NCBI GenBank assembly: GCA_017411385.1
Contig: JAFQQF010000015.1
Span: forward strand, 1 to 64,000
Direction of reading: 5' to 3'
DNA length: 64,000 bases
From: Ruminococcus sp.
GTDB taxonomy: Bacteria; Bacillota; Clostridia; Oscillospirales; Acutalibacteraceae
In this document: one piece after another, positions 25,889-35,614 of the stretch
How the letters are laid out: every line of letters begins with the position of its first letter
How positions within the stretch are numbered: the stretch's first letter is position 1
Made by a program: the position numbers and the translations under genes
Notes under the pieces: generated by a model
Database searches by the model: none
What the model saw: only the letters and a program-made list of their open reading frames with translations
What the model was told of the DNA's origin: nothing

Positions 25889-28492
25889 GTGGCAGAGCTG
25901 TCTCCTATGATGAAGCAGTATTTTGAAATTAAAGAACGTAATAAGGACAGCATTCTTTTCTTCAGACTTGGTGACTTTTACGAAATGTTCTTTGAGGATG
26001 CAAAGCTTGCATCCAGAGAACTTGACCTGACACTCACAGGCAGAGATTGCGGACAAGCTGAGCGTGCACCTATGTGCGGTGTTCCTTTTCACAGCTGTGA
26101 AGGATATATTGCAAAGCTCGTTTCAAAAGGCTACAAGGTTGCAATCTGTGAACAGACAGAAGACCCGGCACAAGCAAAAGGGCTTGTAACACGCGATGTT
26201 ATCCGTGTTATCACACCCGGTACTGTTGTAGAGTCAACTATGCTTGACGAGAGTAAGAACAACTATATTTGCTGTGCCTATTATCACGACAAAACCATTG
26301 GAGTTTGTTTTTGCGATGTGTCCACAGGTCAGCTTTATGCTACTGAGCTTTCAGGTAAGAATAGCATTGAAAGTTTTAAAGATCAGCTTGTTAGCTTTAA
26401 TCCTCACGAAGTGCTTATAGGCGGCTTTGGCTCTTATAGCGCTTCGCTTGAAAAATTCATAAGAGAGCGGCTTGTCTGCAGTCTTGAAAAACTTTCTGAT
26501 GAAACCTTTTCTTATCTTGATTGTCTTGATGCTATAATGGTTCAGTTTCCGCAAACTCAGTATGAAGCTGTGAAGGAATCATCAGAGCTCGTTTGTTCCT
26601 TAGGTGCTCTGCTGTTTTATCTCAGAAAGACTCAGATGACGGGTCTTGAAAGAATCAGCAACATTGAGCTTTATAAAGACAATCAGTTTATGCGACTTGA
26701 TTTTAACACAAGACGCAATTTAGAGCTTACCCAGACTATGATTTCCAAGGAGAAACGCGGTTCTCTTCTTTGGGTTCTTGACAAAACAAAAACTGCAATG
26801 GGTAAGCGTTTGCTAAGAAATTGGATTGAAAATCCTCTGATGAATGTGGCTTCAATTATTAGGCGTCAATCTGCTGTTGCAGAGCTTGTTGATGATACCG
26901 TCAAAAGGCTTGAACTTGTTTCGGTGCTTTCAGGTATTCTCGATATTAAGAGAATTATGACAAAAATTGTCTATGGAAGTGCAAACGCCAGAGAGCTACG
27001 TTCTCTTAGCAGTGCAACTATTAATTTGCCTCAGATTAAAGCTTTGTTGTCTGACAGTACATCACCTTATCTCAAAGACTTATTTACCTCCATAGATACT
27101 TTGGAGGATATACATACGCTTATTGATTCAGCAATTGTTGAGGAACCGCCCTTTACTGTCCGTGAAGGCGGAATGATTAAACGTGGATATAATGAGGAGC
27201 TAGACCGTATTACCTCTGATATGACTGACTCTACCTCTTTGCTCGCACAAATTGAAAGTGCCGAGAGAGATAGAACTGGTATTCCCAAGCTTAAGGTGGG
27301 TTATAGTCGTGTGTTCGGTTATTTTATCGAGGTTACCAATTCTTACAAAAATATGGTGCCCGATTACTATATCCGCAAGCAAACACTTACTAACTGCGAG
27401 CGTTATATTGTTCCTGAGCTTAAAGAGCTTGAGGGCAGGATTCTTGGTGCTAAGGATAAGGCAACGGCACTTGAGTATGAAATTTTTAATACAGTTCGTA
27501 CACAGATTGCAGAAAACTTGCAGAGAATCGAGCGCACGGCTGATGCTATAGCACAGCTTGATGTTCTTTGCTCTCTGGCTTCTGTTGCATCTGATAACAG
27601 ATATGTTCGCCCTGAGGTTGATCTTTCTTCCGTAATTTGCCTCAAGGCTTCCCGTCACCCTGTTGTAGAGGAGCTTCTTGATTCTTCTCGCTTTGTTTCA
27701 AATGATGTGTACCTTGATAATTCTGAAAACAGAGTAGCTATCATCACAGGCCCCAATATGGCAGGTAAATCCACTTATATGCGCCAGACTGCTATAATTG
27801 TTATTATGGCTCAGATAGGTTCTTTTGTACCTTGTGATTCAGCTCGCATAGGCATTGTGGATGCTGTTTATACCCGTGTTGGTGCATCTGATGATTTAGC
27901 CTCCGGTCAGTCAACCTTTATGGTTGAGATGAGTGAGGTTGCTAATATTGTCAAAACCGCAACCTCAAAGAGCCTGCTGGTGTTTGATGAGATAGGCAGG
28001 GGTACCTCAACCTATGACGGTATGAGTATCGCCAGGGCAGTGCTTGAATATGTAGCTGATAAAAAACGCCTTGGCGCAAAATCTCTGTTTGCTACCCATT
28101 ACCACGAATTAACAGTTCTGGAAGAGCTTATTGACGGAGTAAAAAACTACAATATAGCAGTCAAAAAACGCGGCGACGACATTACCTTCCTCAGAAGGAT
28201 TGTTCCCGGAGGTGCTGATGACAGCTACGGTATTGAAGTTGCAAAGCTTGCAGGTGTACCTGATTCAATAATCACACGTGCAAAGCAGATTCTAAAAGAG
28301 CTTACGGAGTATTCAGATGTTGATAAACGTGAAAATCTGAGAAATGTTCCGATAGAGGCTGATGATTTACAGCTTTCGCTTATGCCTTCGGCTGACTCTG
28401 CAGTAGCTGAAAAACTCAGAGGTACAGACATTGACACACTGACTCCCATTGAAGCGATAAATCTTTTGTATGAATTAAAAAAACTGTTATAA
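25889..28492 (+). CDS. mutS: DNA mismatch repair protein MutS
   Basis: MutS recognises mismatches and recruits MutL. The 867 residues start at GTG 25889, with AAGGAG (25874-25879) upstream. The mismatch-contacting motif is in FRLGDFYEMFFEDA. The ATPase domain has Walker A GPNMAGKSTYMRQTA and Walker B LLVFDEIGRGTSTYDG, and the ATHYHEL switch is present. The mutS-mutL-miaA order is conserved. Confidence 0.97.
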   Translation: MAELSPMMKQYFEIKERNKDSILFFRLGDFYEMFFEDAKLASRELDLTLTGRDCGQAERAPMCGVPFHSCEGYIAKLVSKGYKVAICEQTEDPAQAKGLVTRDVIRVITPGTVVESTMLDESKNNYICCAYYHDKTIGVCFCDVSTGQLYATELSGKNSIESFKDQLVSFNPHEVLIGGFGSYSASLEKFIRERLVCSLEKLSDETFSYLDCLDAIMVQFPQTQYEAVKESSELVCSLGALLFYLRKTQMTGLERISNIELYKDNQFMRLDFNTRRNLELTQTMISKEKRGSLLWVLDKTKTAMGKRLLRNWIENPLMNVASIIRRQSAVAELVDDTVKRLELVSVLSGILDIKRIMTKIVYGSANARELRSLSSATINLPQIKALLSDSTSPYLKDLFTSIDTLEDIHTLIDSAIVEEPPFTVREGGMIKRGYNEELDRITSDMTDSTSLLAQIESAERDRTGIPKLKVGYSRVFGYFIEVTNSYKNMVPDYYIRKQTLTNCERYIVPELKELEGRILGAKDKATALEYEIFNTVRTQIAENLQRIERTADAIAQLDVLCSLASVASDNRYVRPEVDLSSVICLKASRHPVVEELLDSSRFVSNDVYLDNSENRVAIITGPNMAGKSTYMRQTAIIVIMAQIGSFVPCDSARIGIVDAVYTRVGASDDLASGQSTFMVEMSEVANIVKTATSKSLLVFDEIGRGTSTYDGMSIARAVLEYVADKKRLGAKSLFATHYHELTVLEELIDGVKNYNIAVKKRGDDITFLRRIVPGGADDSYGIEVAKLAGVPDSIITRAKQILKELTEYSDVDKRENLRNVPIEADDLQLSLMPSADSAVAEKLRGTDIDTLTPIEAINLLYELKKLL

Positions 28493-28525
28493 GTTTTGTT
28501 TAACTATATTTAGGAGGTGATTTGT

Positions 28526-30568
28526 ATGGGTAGAATTAATGTTCTTGACAAGCATGTAGCCGAACTTATCGCAGCCGGTGAGGTTGTTGAAAGACCTTCT
28601 TCAGTTATAAAAGAGCTTGTGGAGAATTCCATTGATGCAGGGGCAAAGTCCGTAACAGTTGAGATTAAGAACGGCGGTACTACCTTTATGCGAGTCACCG
28701 ATGACGGCGTAGGAATTATGCGTGATGATATCCGCAACGCTTTTCTTCGTCACGCTACAAGTAAGGTTTGCGTTGAAAGTGACCTTGATTCTATTGCAAC
28801 TCTTGGTTTTAGAGGTGAAGCACTTGCTTCTGTATCCGCAGTGGCTAAGGTTGAGCTTATTACCTGTGCAGACTGTGAAGAAGTTGGCACAAGCTATGTA
28901 ATTGAAGGTGGAGAAGAGGTCGCCTTCAATGATGCAGGTTGCCCTATTGGCACTACAATCGTTGTTAGAGATTTGTTTTATAACATTCCTGCACGTCAAA
29001 AATTTCTCAAAAAGGATGTAGCTGAAGGTAATGCTGTTGCTCTTGTAATCGACAGAATCGCTCTTTCACATCCTGAGATAGCATTTACTTTTATCAGAGA
29101 TTCTAAGCAGGTCCTGAAAACAGCAGGCGATGGTAAGCTTCGTTCAGCGATTTACGCTGTTTTCGGACGAGAGTTTTCTAATTCTTTGATTGAAGTGGAC
29201 TACGAGTTAGATGGCATTAAGGTCCAAGGCTATATTTCACGACCTGAATTTTCTCGACCTAACCGAAATATGCAGACCTTCTTTGTAAACAACAGGTATG
29301 TCAGAAGCCGTACAGCAGGTGCTGCTGTTGACGAAGCCGCAAAGGGTTCCGTTATGGTCGGTAAGTTCCTGTGCTGTGTTCTTAATATATCTATGTCTTT
29401 TTCTGCAGTTGATGTTAATGTTCATCCTGCAAAAATAGAAGTTCGTTTTGTTAACGAACGACCTTTGTTTAATGCGGTGTATCACGCTGTTAAGTCTGCT
29501 TTGATGAAAGGTGATAAGCGAAAAGAAGCAGTCCTTTCTGATGCTTCTGTAAAAAAGCAGGATCCTTTTGCTCAGTTTGATTTAAGAGCGCGTGATGTTG
29601 CAAAATCTGTATCCGCCCCTGTATTAAATCCTGTTAACACAGAGCAAAAGCCATTATATATACCCGATATTCCTAAAACTCCTGAGGCAACAACTCAACC
29701 TGCTGATGACAAAAAGCTCACACCTTTTTATATGCGTAAAATTGAAGTTGCTGACAGAAGCAAGGTAGATGACTATCTGTCCGCTCTTGATGTTATTGCA
29801 GGCAATAAAGATGGGGAGCAGATTGTAACTGCTTCTAAGAATCAGGAGTCTGCAGCTGTAGAGTCTGAACCTTTGATTACAGATATTAAGCCTATGGTTT
29901 CAGATATTACTGATTCTGACTCAAAAGGAACAACCGAAACAGTAAATAAAGAATCAATAGATACTCCCGAGCCTCAGTCACTTCTGAATGAAGTTTCAGA
30001 TGCAAATGCTTTTAAATATATCGGAGAGGCTTTCCGCACGTACATAATAATCGAAGTGGATAAAGAGCTGATACTCATAGATAAACACGCACTCCATGAG
30101 CGTATGATTTATGAACAGCTAAAAAATGAAGTCGATTCCTGTAGCCAGCTTCTTCTTGTACCCGTTGCGGTTACGTTAGACAAAGCTGTCTATACAAGTG
30201 CTGTCGAAAACCTCGATATGTTTAGTGAGTGCGGTTTTGAAGTAGAAGACTTTGGTTTTCCCACACTTCTTGTGCGAAGTGCACCGCAGTATATAACAGG
30301 CGAGGATATTTCCGATACCATAATTGAAATGGCTGACTATATCGCACAAAACAAAAAGGACATTCGGTCTGATAAAATGGATTGGATTTTCCACAATGTT
30401 GCGTGCCGAGCTGCAATCAAAGCAGGTAACAGAAGTACTGACTTGGAGCTTATGGATTTAGCAAGAAAAATGCTTTTAGATGACTCACTTAGGTATTGTC
30501 CCCATGGCAGACCGGTGTGTATTTCACTAAAAAAATCAGAAATAGAAAAACAGTTTGGCAGGGCGTGA
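28526..30568 (+). CDS. mutL: DNA mismatch repair protein MutL
   Basis: The start is ATG 28526 (680 residues) after AGGAGGTGA. The N-terminal GHKL ATPase domain shows IAAGEVVERPSSVIKELVEN, DDGVGI and GFRGEALASVSAV. A Pro/Ser-rich linker of about 130 residues follows. The C-terminal domain has DKHALHERMIYE, the metal-dependent endonuclease motif with Lys where Gln is usual. ACRAAIKAG and CPHGRPV are also present. This is the nicking type of MutL found in bacteria without MutH. miaA overlaps or abuts its end. Confidence 0.96.
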   Translation: MGRINVLDKHVAELIAAGEVVERPSSVIKELVENSIDAGAKSVTVEIKNGGTTFMRVTDDGVGIMRDDIRNAFLRHATSKVCVESDLDSIATLGFRGEALASVSAVAKVELITCADCEEVGTSYVIEGGEEVAFNDAGCPIGTTIVVRDLFYNIPARQKFLKKDVAEGNAVALVIDRIALSHPEIAFTFIRDSKQVLKTAGDGKLRSAIYAVFGREFSNSLIEVDYELDGIKVQGYISRPEFSRPNRNMQTFFVNNRYVRSRTAGAAVDEAAKGSVMVGKFLCCVLNISMSFSAVDVNVHPAKIEVRFVNERPLFNAVYHAVKSALMKGDKRKEAVLSDASVKKQDPFAQFDLRARDVAKSVSAPVLNPVNTEQKPLYIPDIPKTPEATTQPADDKKLTPFYMRKIEVADRSKVDDYLSALDVIAGNKDGEQIVTASKNQESAAVESEPLITDIKPMVSDITDSDSKGTTETVNKESIDTPEPQSLLNEVSDANAFKYIGEAFRTYIIIEVDKELILIDKHALHERMIYEQLKNEVDSCSQLLLVPVAVTLDKAVYTSAVENLDMFSECGFEVEDFGFPTLLVRSAPQYITGEDISDTIIEMADYIAQNKKDIRSDKMDWIFHNVACRAAIKAGNRSTDLELMDLARKMLLDDSLRYCPHGRPVCISLKKSEIEKQFGRA

Positions 30569-30572
30569 TATT

Positions 30573-31529
30573 TTGTCAGATAACAAAATAAAAGTGGTGT
30601 CATTGGCTGGTCCTACGGCATCGGGTAAAACCGCTCTTTCGGTTATGCTTGCGCATAGGTTCAACGGAGAAATCGTGTCTGCCGATTCTATGCAGATTTA
30701 TAAAGGTATGGATATTGCAACGGCAAAGCCTACGAAAGAAGAAATGTGTTCAATTAGGCATCACCTTATGGATTATGTTGAGGTTACAGAGTCCTACAGT
30801 GTAGCTAGATATATCGAAGATGCTAAGGTTGCCATTGCAGACATTCATAAGCGAAACAAACTGCCAATAATCACAGGCGGTACCGGATTATATATTGATT
30901 CTTTACTTTCAGGTGTAAGCTTCTCTGAGGGTGAGGCGGATATATCACTCAGACAAGAGCTCCAACATCGTCTTGAAGCTGAAGGTATTGATGCTATGCT
31001 TTCGTTACTTTCAGAGTTTGACCGTGATAGTGCTCAGAGGTTAAGTGTTGAGCGTAATCCAAAGAGAATTATCCGTGCTATAGAGGTATACTACACAACA
31101 GGAGTTACAATGACTGAGCAAAATCTTCGTTCTAAGGTGAATGGCTCTGATTATTTGCCTGTTAAGCTTGCTTTGAATTTCAGAGATAGACAAAAGTTAT
31201 ACGATAGAATTAATCTAAGAGTCGACCTTATGCTGGAACAGGGGCTTTTAAAAGAAGCTGAGCATCATTTTTCATGCAATCATGCAAACACTTCTGTTCA
31301 AGCTATAGGCTATAAAGAGCTAAAACCATATTTTGACGGAGCTTTATCTCTTAATGAATGCATCGAAATTCTGAAACGCTCAACAAGGCGTTATGCAAAA
31401 CGTCAGCTTACTTGGTTTATGCGTGATAATCAGATTAAGTGGTTTTATGTTGATGATTATAACAACAGTAATATGCTCTTTGAGGCAGTATCAGAATACC
31501 TGATTCAAGAAGGATTTGAAGTAGAATGA
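30573..31529 (+). CDS. miaA: tRNA dimethylallyltransferase MiaA
   Basis: MiaA adds the isopentenyl group to A37 of tRNAs reading UNN codons and supplies the substrate for MiaB. The P-loop GPTASGKT lies near the N-terminus. SADSMQIYKGMDIATAKPT and GGTGLYIDSLL follow, as does the conserved RRYAKRQLTWFMRD near the C-terminus. I favour TTG 30573 (318 residues), just after the mutL stop and a GGCAGGG stretch. An upstream TTG at 30555 would lie inside mutL. Confidence 0.94.
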   Translation: MSDNKIKVVSLAGPTASGKTALSVMLAHRFNGEIVSADSMQIYKGMDIATAKPTKEEMCSIRHHLMDYVEVTESYSVARYIEDAKVAIADIHKRNKLPIITGGTGLYIDSLLSGVSFSEGEADISLRQELQHRLEAEGIDAMLSLLSEFDRDSAQRLSVERNPKRIIRAIEVYYTTGVTMTEQNLRSKVNGSDYLPVKLALNFRDRQKLYDRINLRVDLMLEQGLLKEAEHHFSCNHANTSVQAIGYKELKPYFDGALSLNECIEILKRSTRRYAKRQLTWFMRDNQIKWFYVDDYNNSNMLFEAVSEYLIQEGFEVE

Positions 31530-32836
31530 AACGTTCTGGAAATAAGAAATCAAATACTAAAAACAGAAATAAAATCACAGCTGTAGTTGTTTTATTGTGT
31601 GTACTTGTTGGTGCTGTCTTTGTTTTTTCGCTTATTAACGCTGATATAAGCACAACTAATATTGTAGATACTGAAATTGCCAAACGATATACATATCGTG
31701 AGAACATAACAGTACCGTCATTTGTTGTCAGAAATGAAACATTACTAAGTTATAATGGAAGCAAGGTTCTATATTATACAGTTAATGACGGTGATATTGT
31801 TAGTGCAGGCTCAGAGGTTGCATTGGTCTTTGCTAACGAAACGGATGCGCTCAATTACAACCGAATTGCTGAGATAGATAAGAAAATTAAAACCCTTGAA
31901 AGTCTTAACACATCTCATGAAAACGTAAACACAGACTTTTCTGCAGTTGATAAGCAGATTGAACTGAATTTGAAGAATATGCTTCTTGCAGTAAACAGAA
32001 ACTCAACTGCTGAAATATTAGCAAACGGAGATAATTTGATACATTCAGTGAATCAGCGTCAGGTTATCACCGGTGTTGTAACAGGCTTTGATGAACAGAT
32101 TGCAGCACTGAAAAACGAAAAACTTACTTATGAGCAAAATGGCGGCACTTATATTGATGCAATCAAAACAAACAAGGGTGGCTATTTTGTAGCATCAGCC
32201 GATGGATACGAAGGTCTTATTGATTATAATACTGTATCTGAACTGACGATCGAGGATTATAAAAACGAAATCAAACCGGCTTCTGTTAGTGAAAACACCA
32301 TAGGAAAAATAGTCAGCGGTTTGAATTGGTATGTGGTTTGTAAACTGTCAGCTGACGATGCCCTTACTTTATCTCACTCTAATATGTATCCTATGCTTAC
32401 TTTTCCAAATACTACCTGTAAAGATATTCCTGCGGATTTGGTTGCTCTTAATCAAACAAGCAAGCAGTCAGAAGCTGTTGCTGTATTTTGCTGTAATTAT
32501 ATGAACACCCCCATAAGCCACTTGAGGAACGAAACTGTTCAGATTACCGTTAATTCATATACCGGACTCAGAATTAGTAAAGAAGCTCTTCACGATGATT
32601 ATGTTGAGGTTTATTCTAGTGACACGGGAGAACAGAAGAAAGTTCAGGGTGTTTATGTAAGACACGGTAACCAATTGGAATTCAGAGAAGTGTCCATTCT
32701 TTATGCAGGACCGGATTTTCTGATAATTGATGAGGCGCCAGAAGACGGTGTATTAATAAGCGGCGAAACAGTAAAGCTAAACGATGAGGTTGTTGTAAAG
32801 GGGGATGATTTATTTGAAGGAAAAGATGTTCAGTGA
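31526..32836 (+). CDS. HlyD-like membrane-anchored protein of unknown role
   Basis: This 436-residue protein has a Lys/Asn-rich cytosolic start, one transmembrane segment (about residues 18-38) and a large extracytoplasmic region. A biotinyl/lipoyl-like hairpin segment (VLYYTVNDGDIVSAGSEVAL) precedes helical regions and a C-terminal beta-rich part, as in HlyD-type adaptors. No transporter or outer-membrane partner is nearby, and a Gram-positive cell needs no outer-membrane channel. It overlaps miaA (ATGA) and yggS. A cell-envelope or division-related role is only suggested by its place before sepF. Confidence 0.65.
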   Translation: MKRSGNKKSNTKNRNKITAVVVLLCVLVGAVFVFSLINADISTTNIVDTEIAKRYTYRENITVPSFVVRNETLLSYNGSKVLYYTVNDGDIVSAGSEVALVFANETDALNYNRIAEIDKKIKTLESLNTSHENVNTDFSAVDKQIELNLKNMLLAVNRNSTAEILANGDNLIHSVNQRQVITGVVTGFDEQIAALKNEKLTYEQNGGTYIDAIKTNKGGYFVASADGYEGLIDYNTVSELTIEDYKNEIKPASVSENTIGKIVSGLNWYVVCKLSADDALTLSHSNMYPMLTFPNTTCKDIPADLVALNQTSKQSEAVAVFCCNYMNTPISHLRNETVQITVNSYTGLRISKEALHDDYVEVYSSDTGEQKKVQGVYVRHGNQLEFREVSILYAGPDFLIIDEAPEDGVLISGETVKLNDEVVVKGDDLFEGKDVQ

Positions 32837-33527
32837 TATTAAGACCAACTATGAAGCTATAGTTCGGAATATTGCTGATGCTGCTGTTCAGAGCGGAAGA
32901 CGTGCAGAGGATATTACCTTTCTTGCAGCAACGAAAACCGTTGAGCCTGAGTTTATTAATTACGCTATATCTTTAGGGCTCAGGTTTATTGGTGAGAATA
33001 AAGTTCAGGAACTGCTCTCTAAATACGATAGCTACGACTTGGATAATTCTCAGCTTCATTTTATTGGTCATCTTCAAAGCAACAAGGTTCGTCAGATTGT
33101 AGGCAAGGTTAGTATGATTCAATCTGTTGATTCGCTCAAGCTTGCTCAGGAAATCTCACGGCAAAGCATAAAGCAGGGGATAAATACCGATATTCTTATT
33201 GAGGTCAATGTCGGCAGAGAAGAAAACAAGTCAGGTGTTATGCCTGAAAATTTGGAAGAATTGCTTTATCAGATTGCCCCACTTGATAATATTTCCGTGC
33301 AGGGTTTGATGGCTATTCCGCCAATTTGTGAAAATGAACAGAAAATTCGAGGATATTTTCAAAATATGCGTAATATGTTTCTTGACATATCGTCAAAAAA
33401 GATAGATAATATTAAAATGGGTACTCTGTCTATGGGTATGTCCGGTGATTATCGAGAAGCTATTCTTGAGGGTGCAAACCTTGTGAGAATCGGTTCATCA
33501 CTTTTTGGTGCAAGAAATTATAATTAA
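32826..33527 (+). CDS. yggS: YggS-family pyridoxal phosphate homeostasis protein
   Basis: This 233-residue, single-domain alanine-racemase-fold protein binds PLP through the lysine in LAATKTVEP. Further motifs are FIGENKVQEL, HFIGHLQSNKVR, VNVGREENKSG and the phosphate-binding SMGMSGDYREAI. ATG 32826 is preceded by AAGGA, while the in-frame ATG at 32805 is deep inside the upstream gene. It precedes sepF-ylmH-divIVA, as in most Firmicutes. Confidence 0.93.
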   Translation: MFSDIKTNYEAIVRNIADAAVQSGRRAEDITFLAATKTVEPEFINYAISLGLRFIGENKVQELLSKYDSYDLDNSQLHFIGHLQSNKVRQIVGKVSMIQSVDSLKLAQEISRQSIKQGINTDILIEVNVGREENKSGVMPENLEELLYQIAPLDNISVQGLMAIPPICENEQKIRGYFQNMRNMFLDISSKKIDNIKMGTLSMGMSGDYREAILEGANLVRIGSSLFGARNYN

Positions 33528-33551
33528 AATATTTTATTGGAGGTATTTATT

Positions 33552-34001
33552 ATGGCAGGTTTTGTAGATAAGTTTAAGCGTATGTGGGATGCTCCTGATG
33601 ATGAGTATCAGTATGACGAGTATGGATACGGCGAAGAAGAAGCAGAGGATTTTGAAGAGGATGTTACAATTCGCGATAACGCATCCAAGAAGAGTAAGGT
33701 AGTTAATATTAATGCAACAGCTAAGCTTGCAGTTGCTCTTTTCAAGCCTGAGCGTTTTGGTGAGGAAACCAGAGCTATTGCTGATGAGCTTATTAAGACA
33801 CACACAGTTGTTTTAAATCTTGAGAATACTAACAAGGATATGTCCAGAAGAATCATTGACTTCCTTTCAGGTGTTGCTTATGCTAACCGTGGCAAAATCA
33901 AAAAGGTTGCTTCTAGCACATTTATTATCATTCCAAATCATGTTGACCTTACAGGTGACGATTTACTTGACGAGCTTGAAAATAGTGGCGTTTATTTCTG
34001 A
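33552..34001 (+). CDS. sepF: Cell division protein SepF
   Basis: SepF tethers FtsZ to the membrane and shapes the septum. The 149 residues start MAGFVDKFKRMWD, an amphipathic membrane-targeting helix. An acidic linker (DEYQYDEYGYGEEEAEDFEED) follows, then the SepF core with VNINATAKLAVALFKPERFGE and RIIDFLSGVAYANRGKIKKV. GGAGGT precedes ATG 33552. Confidence 0.95.
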   Translation: MAGFVDKFKRMWDAPDDEYQYDEYGYGEEEAEDFEEDVTIRDNASKKSKVVNINATAKLAVALFKPERFGEETRAIADELIKTHTVVLNLENTNKDMSRRIIDFLSGVAYANRGKIKKVASSTFIIIPNHVDLTGDDLLDELENSGVYF

Positions 34002-34003
34002 TA

Positions 34004-34738
34004 ATGGATGAAACAAAGCTTCTTTTATCAAGACTTGACGATTTGATTTATTTGAGTACCCGTGAAGGTTGTGCTTCAATGGGGTTTCTCAATGAAAGAG
34101 AATGTGCGGTAGCTATCGGTTATCTTAACAACACAGGTGTCAAGTTTTCTGTTGATGGCGGCTACCGTAACGCAAATCGTATTTATATTTGTGTTCATAA
34201 TGATTTAACTGAACCTTATTTTCCGATTAAGGCACTAAAAGTATCTTCAAGAGGAAAAAGAGAACTTACACACCGTGATTATCTCGGCTCTTTGATGGGA
34301 CTGGGAATTAAACGGGAGTGTATAGGCGATATTATAAGACTTAATGATAAAGAAGCTGTAGTCTTTGTTCGTGATGAAATAGCAGAACATATAGTCAGAG
34401 ATTTAGACAGGATTGGCAGAGAGTCTGTGGATATATGTGGGTTTGATGGTAATAAGGATTCTCTTTGCTCAATTACAGAGAATTTAAAATTTATTGTAAC
34501 TTCAATGAGGGTTGATAATTTTGTATCCTCATGTATCAACTCATCACGCGCTGAAGCTGAAAGATTAATAGCAGGCGATATGGTGTTTGTTAATTATCTT
34601 CAAGTGAAAAAGCCGTCACAGATGATTAAGCAAAACGATGTAATCAGCATCAGAGGCTATGGTAAGTACATAGTTGGTTCTACAATAGGGAAAACAAAGC
34701 GTGAGCGACTAGTGATTAATGTAATGCATTATATATAA
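34004..34738 (+). CDS. ylmH: YlmH-family S4-domain RNA-binding protein
   Basis: This 244-residue protein has a C-terminal S4 domain (MRVDNFVSSCINSSRAEAERLIAGDMVFVNY). The N-terminal domain, seen in YlmH, contains REDYLGSLMGLGIKRE-like sequence (here HRDYLGSLMGLGIKRE). YlmH has been linked to rescue of stalled large ribosomal subunits in Bacillus. It starts 3 nt after sepF and ends 12 nt before divIVA. Confidence 0.92.
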   Translation: MDETKLLLSRLDDLIYLSTREGCASMGFLNERECAVAIGYLNNTGVKFSVDGGYRNANRIYICVHNDLTEPYFPIKALKVSSRGKRELTHRDYLGSLMGLGIKRECIGDIIRLNDKEAVVFVRDEIAEHIVRDLDRIGRESVDICGFDGNKDSLCSITENLKFIVTSMRVDNFVSSCINSSRAEAERLIAGDMVFVNYLQVKKPSQMIKQNDVISIRGYGKYIVGSTIGKTKRERLVINVMHYI

Positions 34739-34750
34739 GGGGGACACAGA

Positions 34751-35587
34751 ATGCTGACAATTGATGAAATCAAAAATGTAAGCTTTAGAAAGGCAGGCAT
34801 TGGTGGCTATAAGCCAGAAGATGTGGATGCTTTTATTGATCAGGTGCTCATTACTTTTGAGCAGCTCAGAAAAGAAAAATCTGATTTAATCAAAAAGATG
34901 GATATTCTTGCAACAAGAGTAGAAGAGTATAGAGCAGATGAGGATTCTGTTCGTAATGCAATGCTTTCTGCTCAGAGAGTTGCAGATTCGACCATTAAAG
35001 AAGCTAGAGCTAAGGCTGCACGTATTCTTGAAGAATCAGAGAATATGGCTAAAGCAAAGCTTTATGACCTTAATATGCAGATTAAACAACAGAAGAAGCA
35101 GTATACTTTGCTTCTCGCTGAGTGCAACAGACTCAGAGATGATATTGTTAATCATTGCAACAAGCATATTGCGGTTGTTAAGGAGCTGCCAAGCCTTCAG
35201 CGTACACAGTCTATGGAGGCATCATTAGAGGAGAGGTTCCCCACAGATAATTCTGCTGATTTCGAGCGTGCCAATGAGGTTGCTGCTGTGAAGGCGGAGC
35301 CCCTACCAAAGACTGCACAAGAGATTCTCCCTGAGGTTGAGATTAACAGTGAGCCTGAAGCAGTTTCATCTGCTCAAGCAGAACCTGTTGTGTCAGCTTC
35401 TGCTACTGTTGCAGCTGAGGATTTGTTTGACATCAGCATTGTTAGTGATATAAGTGATAGCTCTGATGATGTAACAGTTCACGAGCCTGCTAAAAAGCGT
35501 AGCAAAAACTTTGCAAACCTTAAATTCGGCGATAATTATAACATAGAAAATGACGGCGACACCGCTGATGTTGCTGATTCAGAATAA
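34751..35587 (+). CDS. divIVA: Cell division/polarity protein DivIVA
   Basis: This 278-residue curvature-sensing coiled-coil protein opens with the lipid-binding segment (MLTIDEIKNVSFRKAGIGGYKPEDVDAFID; note RKAG and GYKPEDVD). A coiled coil of about 120 residues follows. The C-terminal half is low-complexity and acidic, longer than in Bacillus DivIVA. GGGGGG precedes the ATG, and ileS follows. Confidence 0.93.
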   Translation: MLTIDEIKNVSFRKAGIGGYKPEDVDAFIDQVLITFEQLRKEKSDLIKKMDILATRVEEYRADEDSVRNAMLSAQRVADSTIKEARAKAARILEESENMAKAKLYDLNMQIKQQKKQYTLLLAECNRLRDDIVNHCNKHIAVVKELPSLQRTQSMEASLEERFPTDNSADFERANEVAAVKAEPLPKTAQEILPEVEINSEPEAVSSAQAEPVVSASATVAAEDLFDISIVSDISDSSDDVTVHEPAKKRSKNFANLKFGDNYNIENDGDTADVADSE

Positions 35588-35614
35588 TACATGATATTTG
35601 GAGAGTAGATAATT

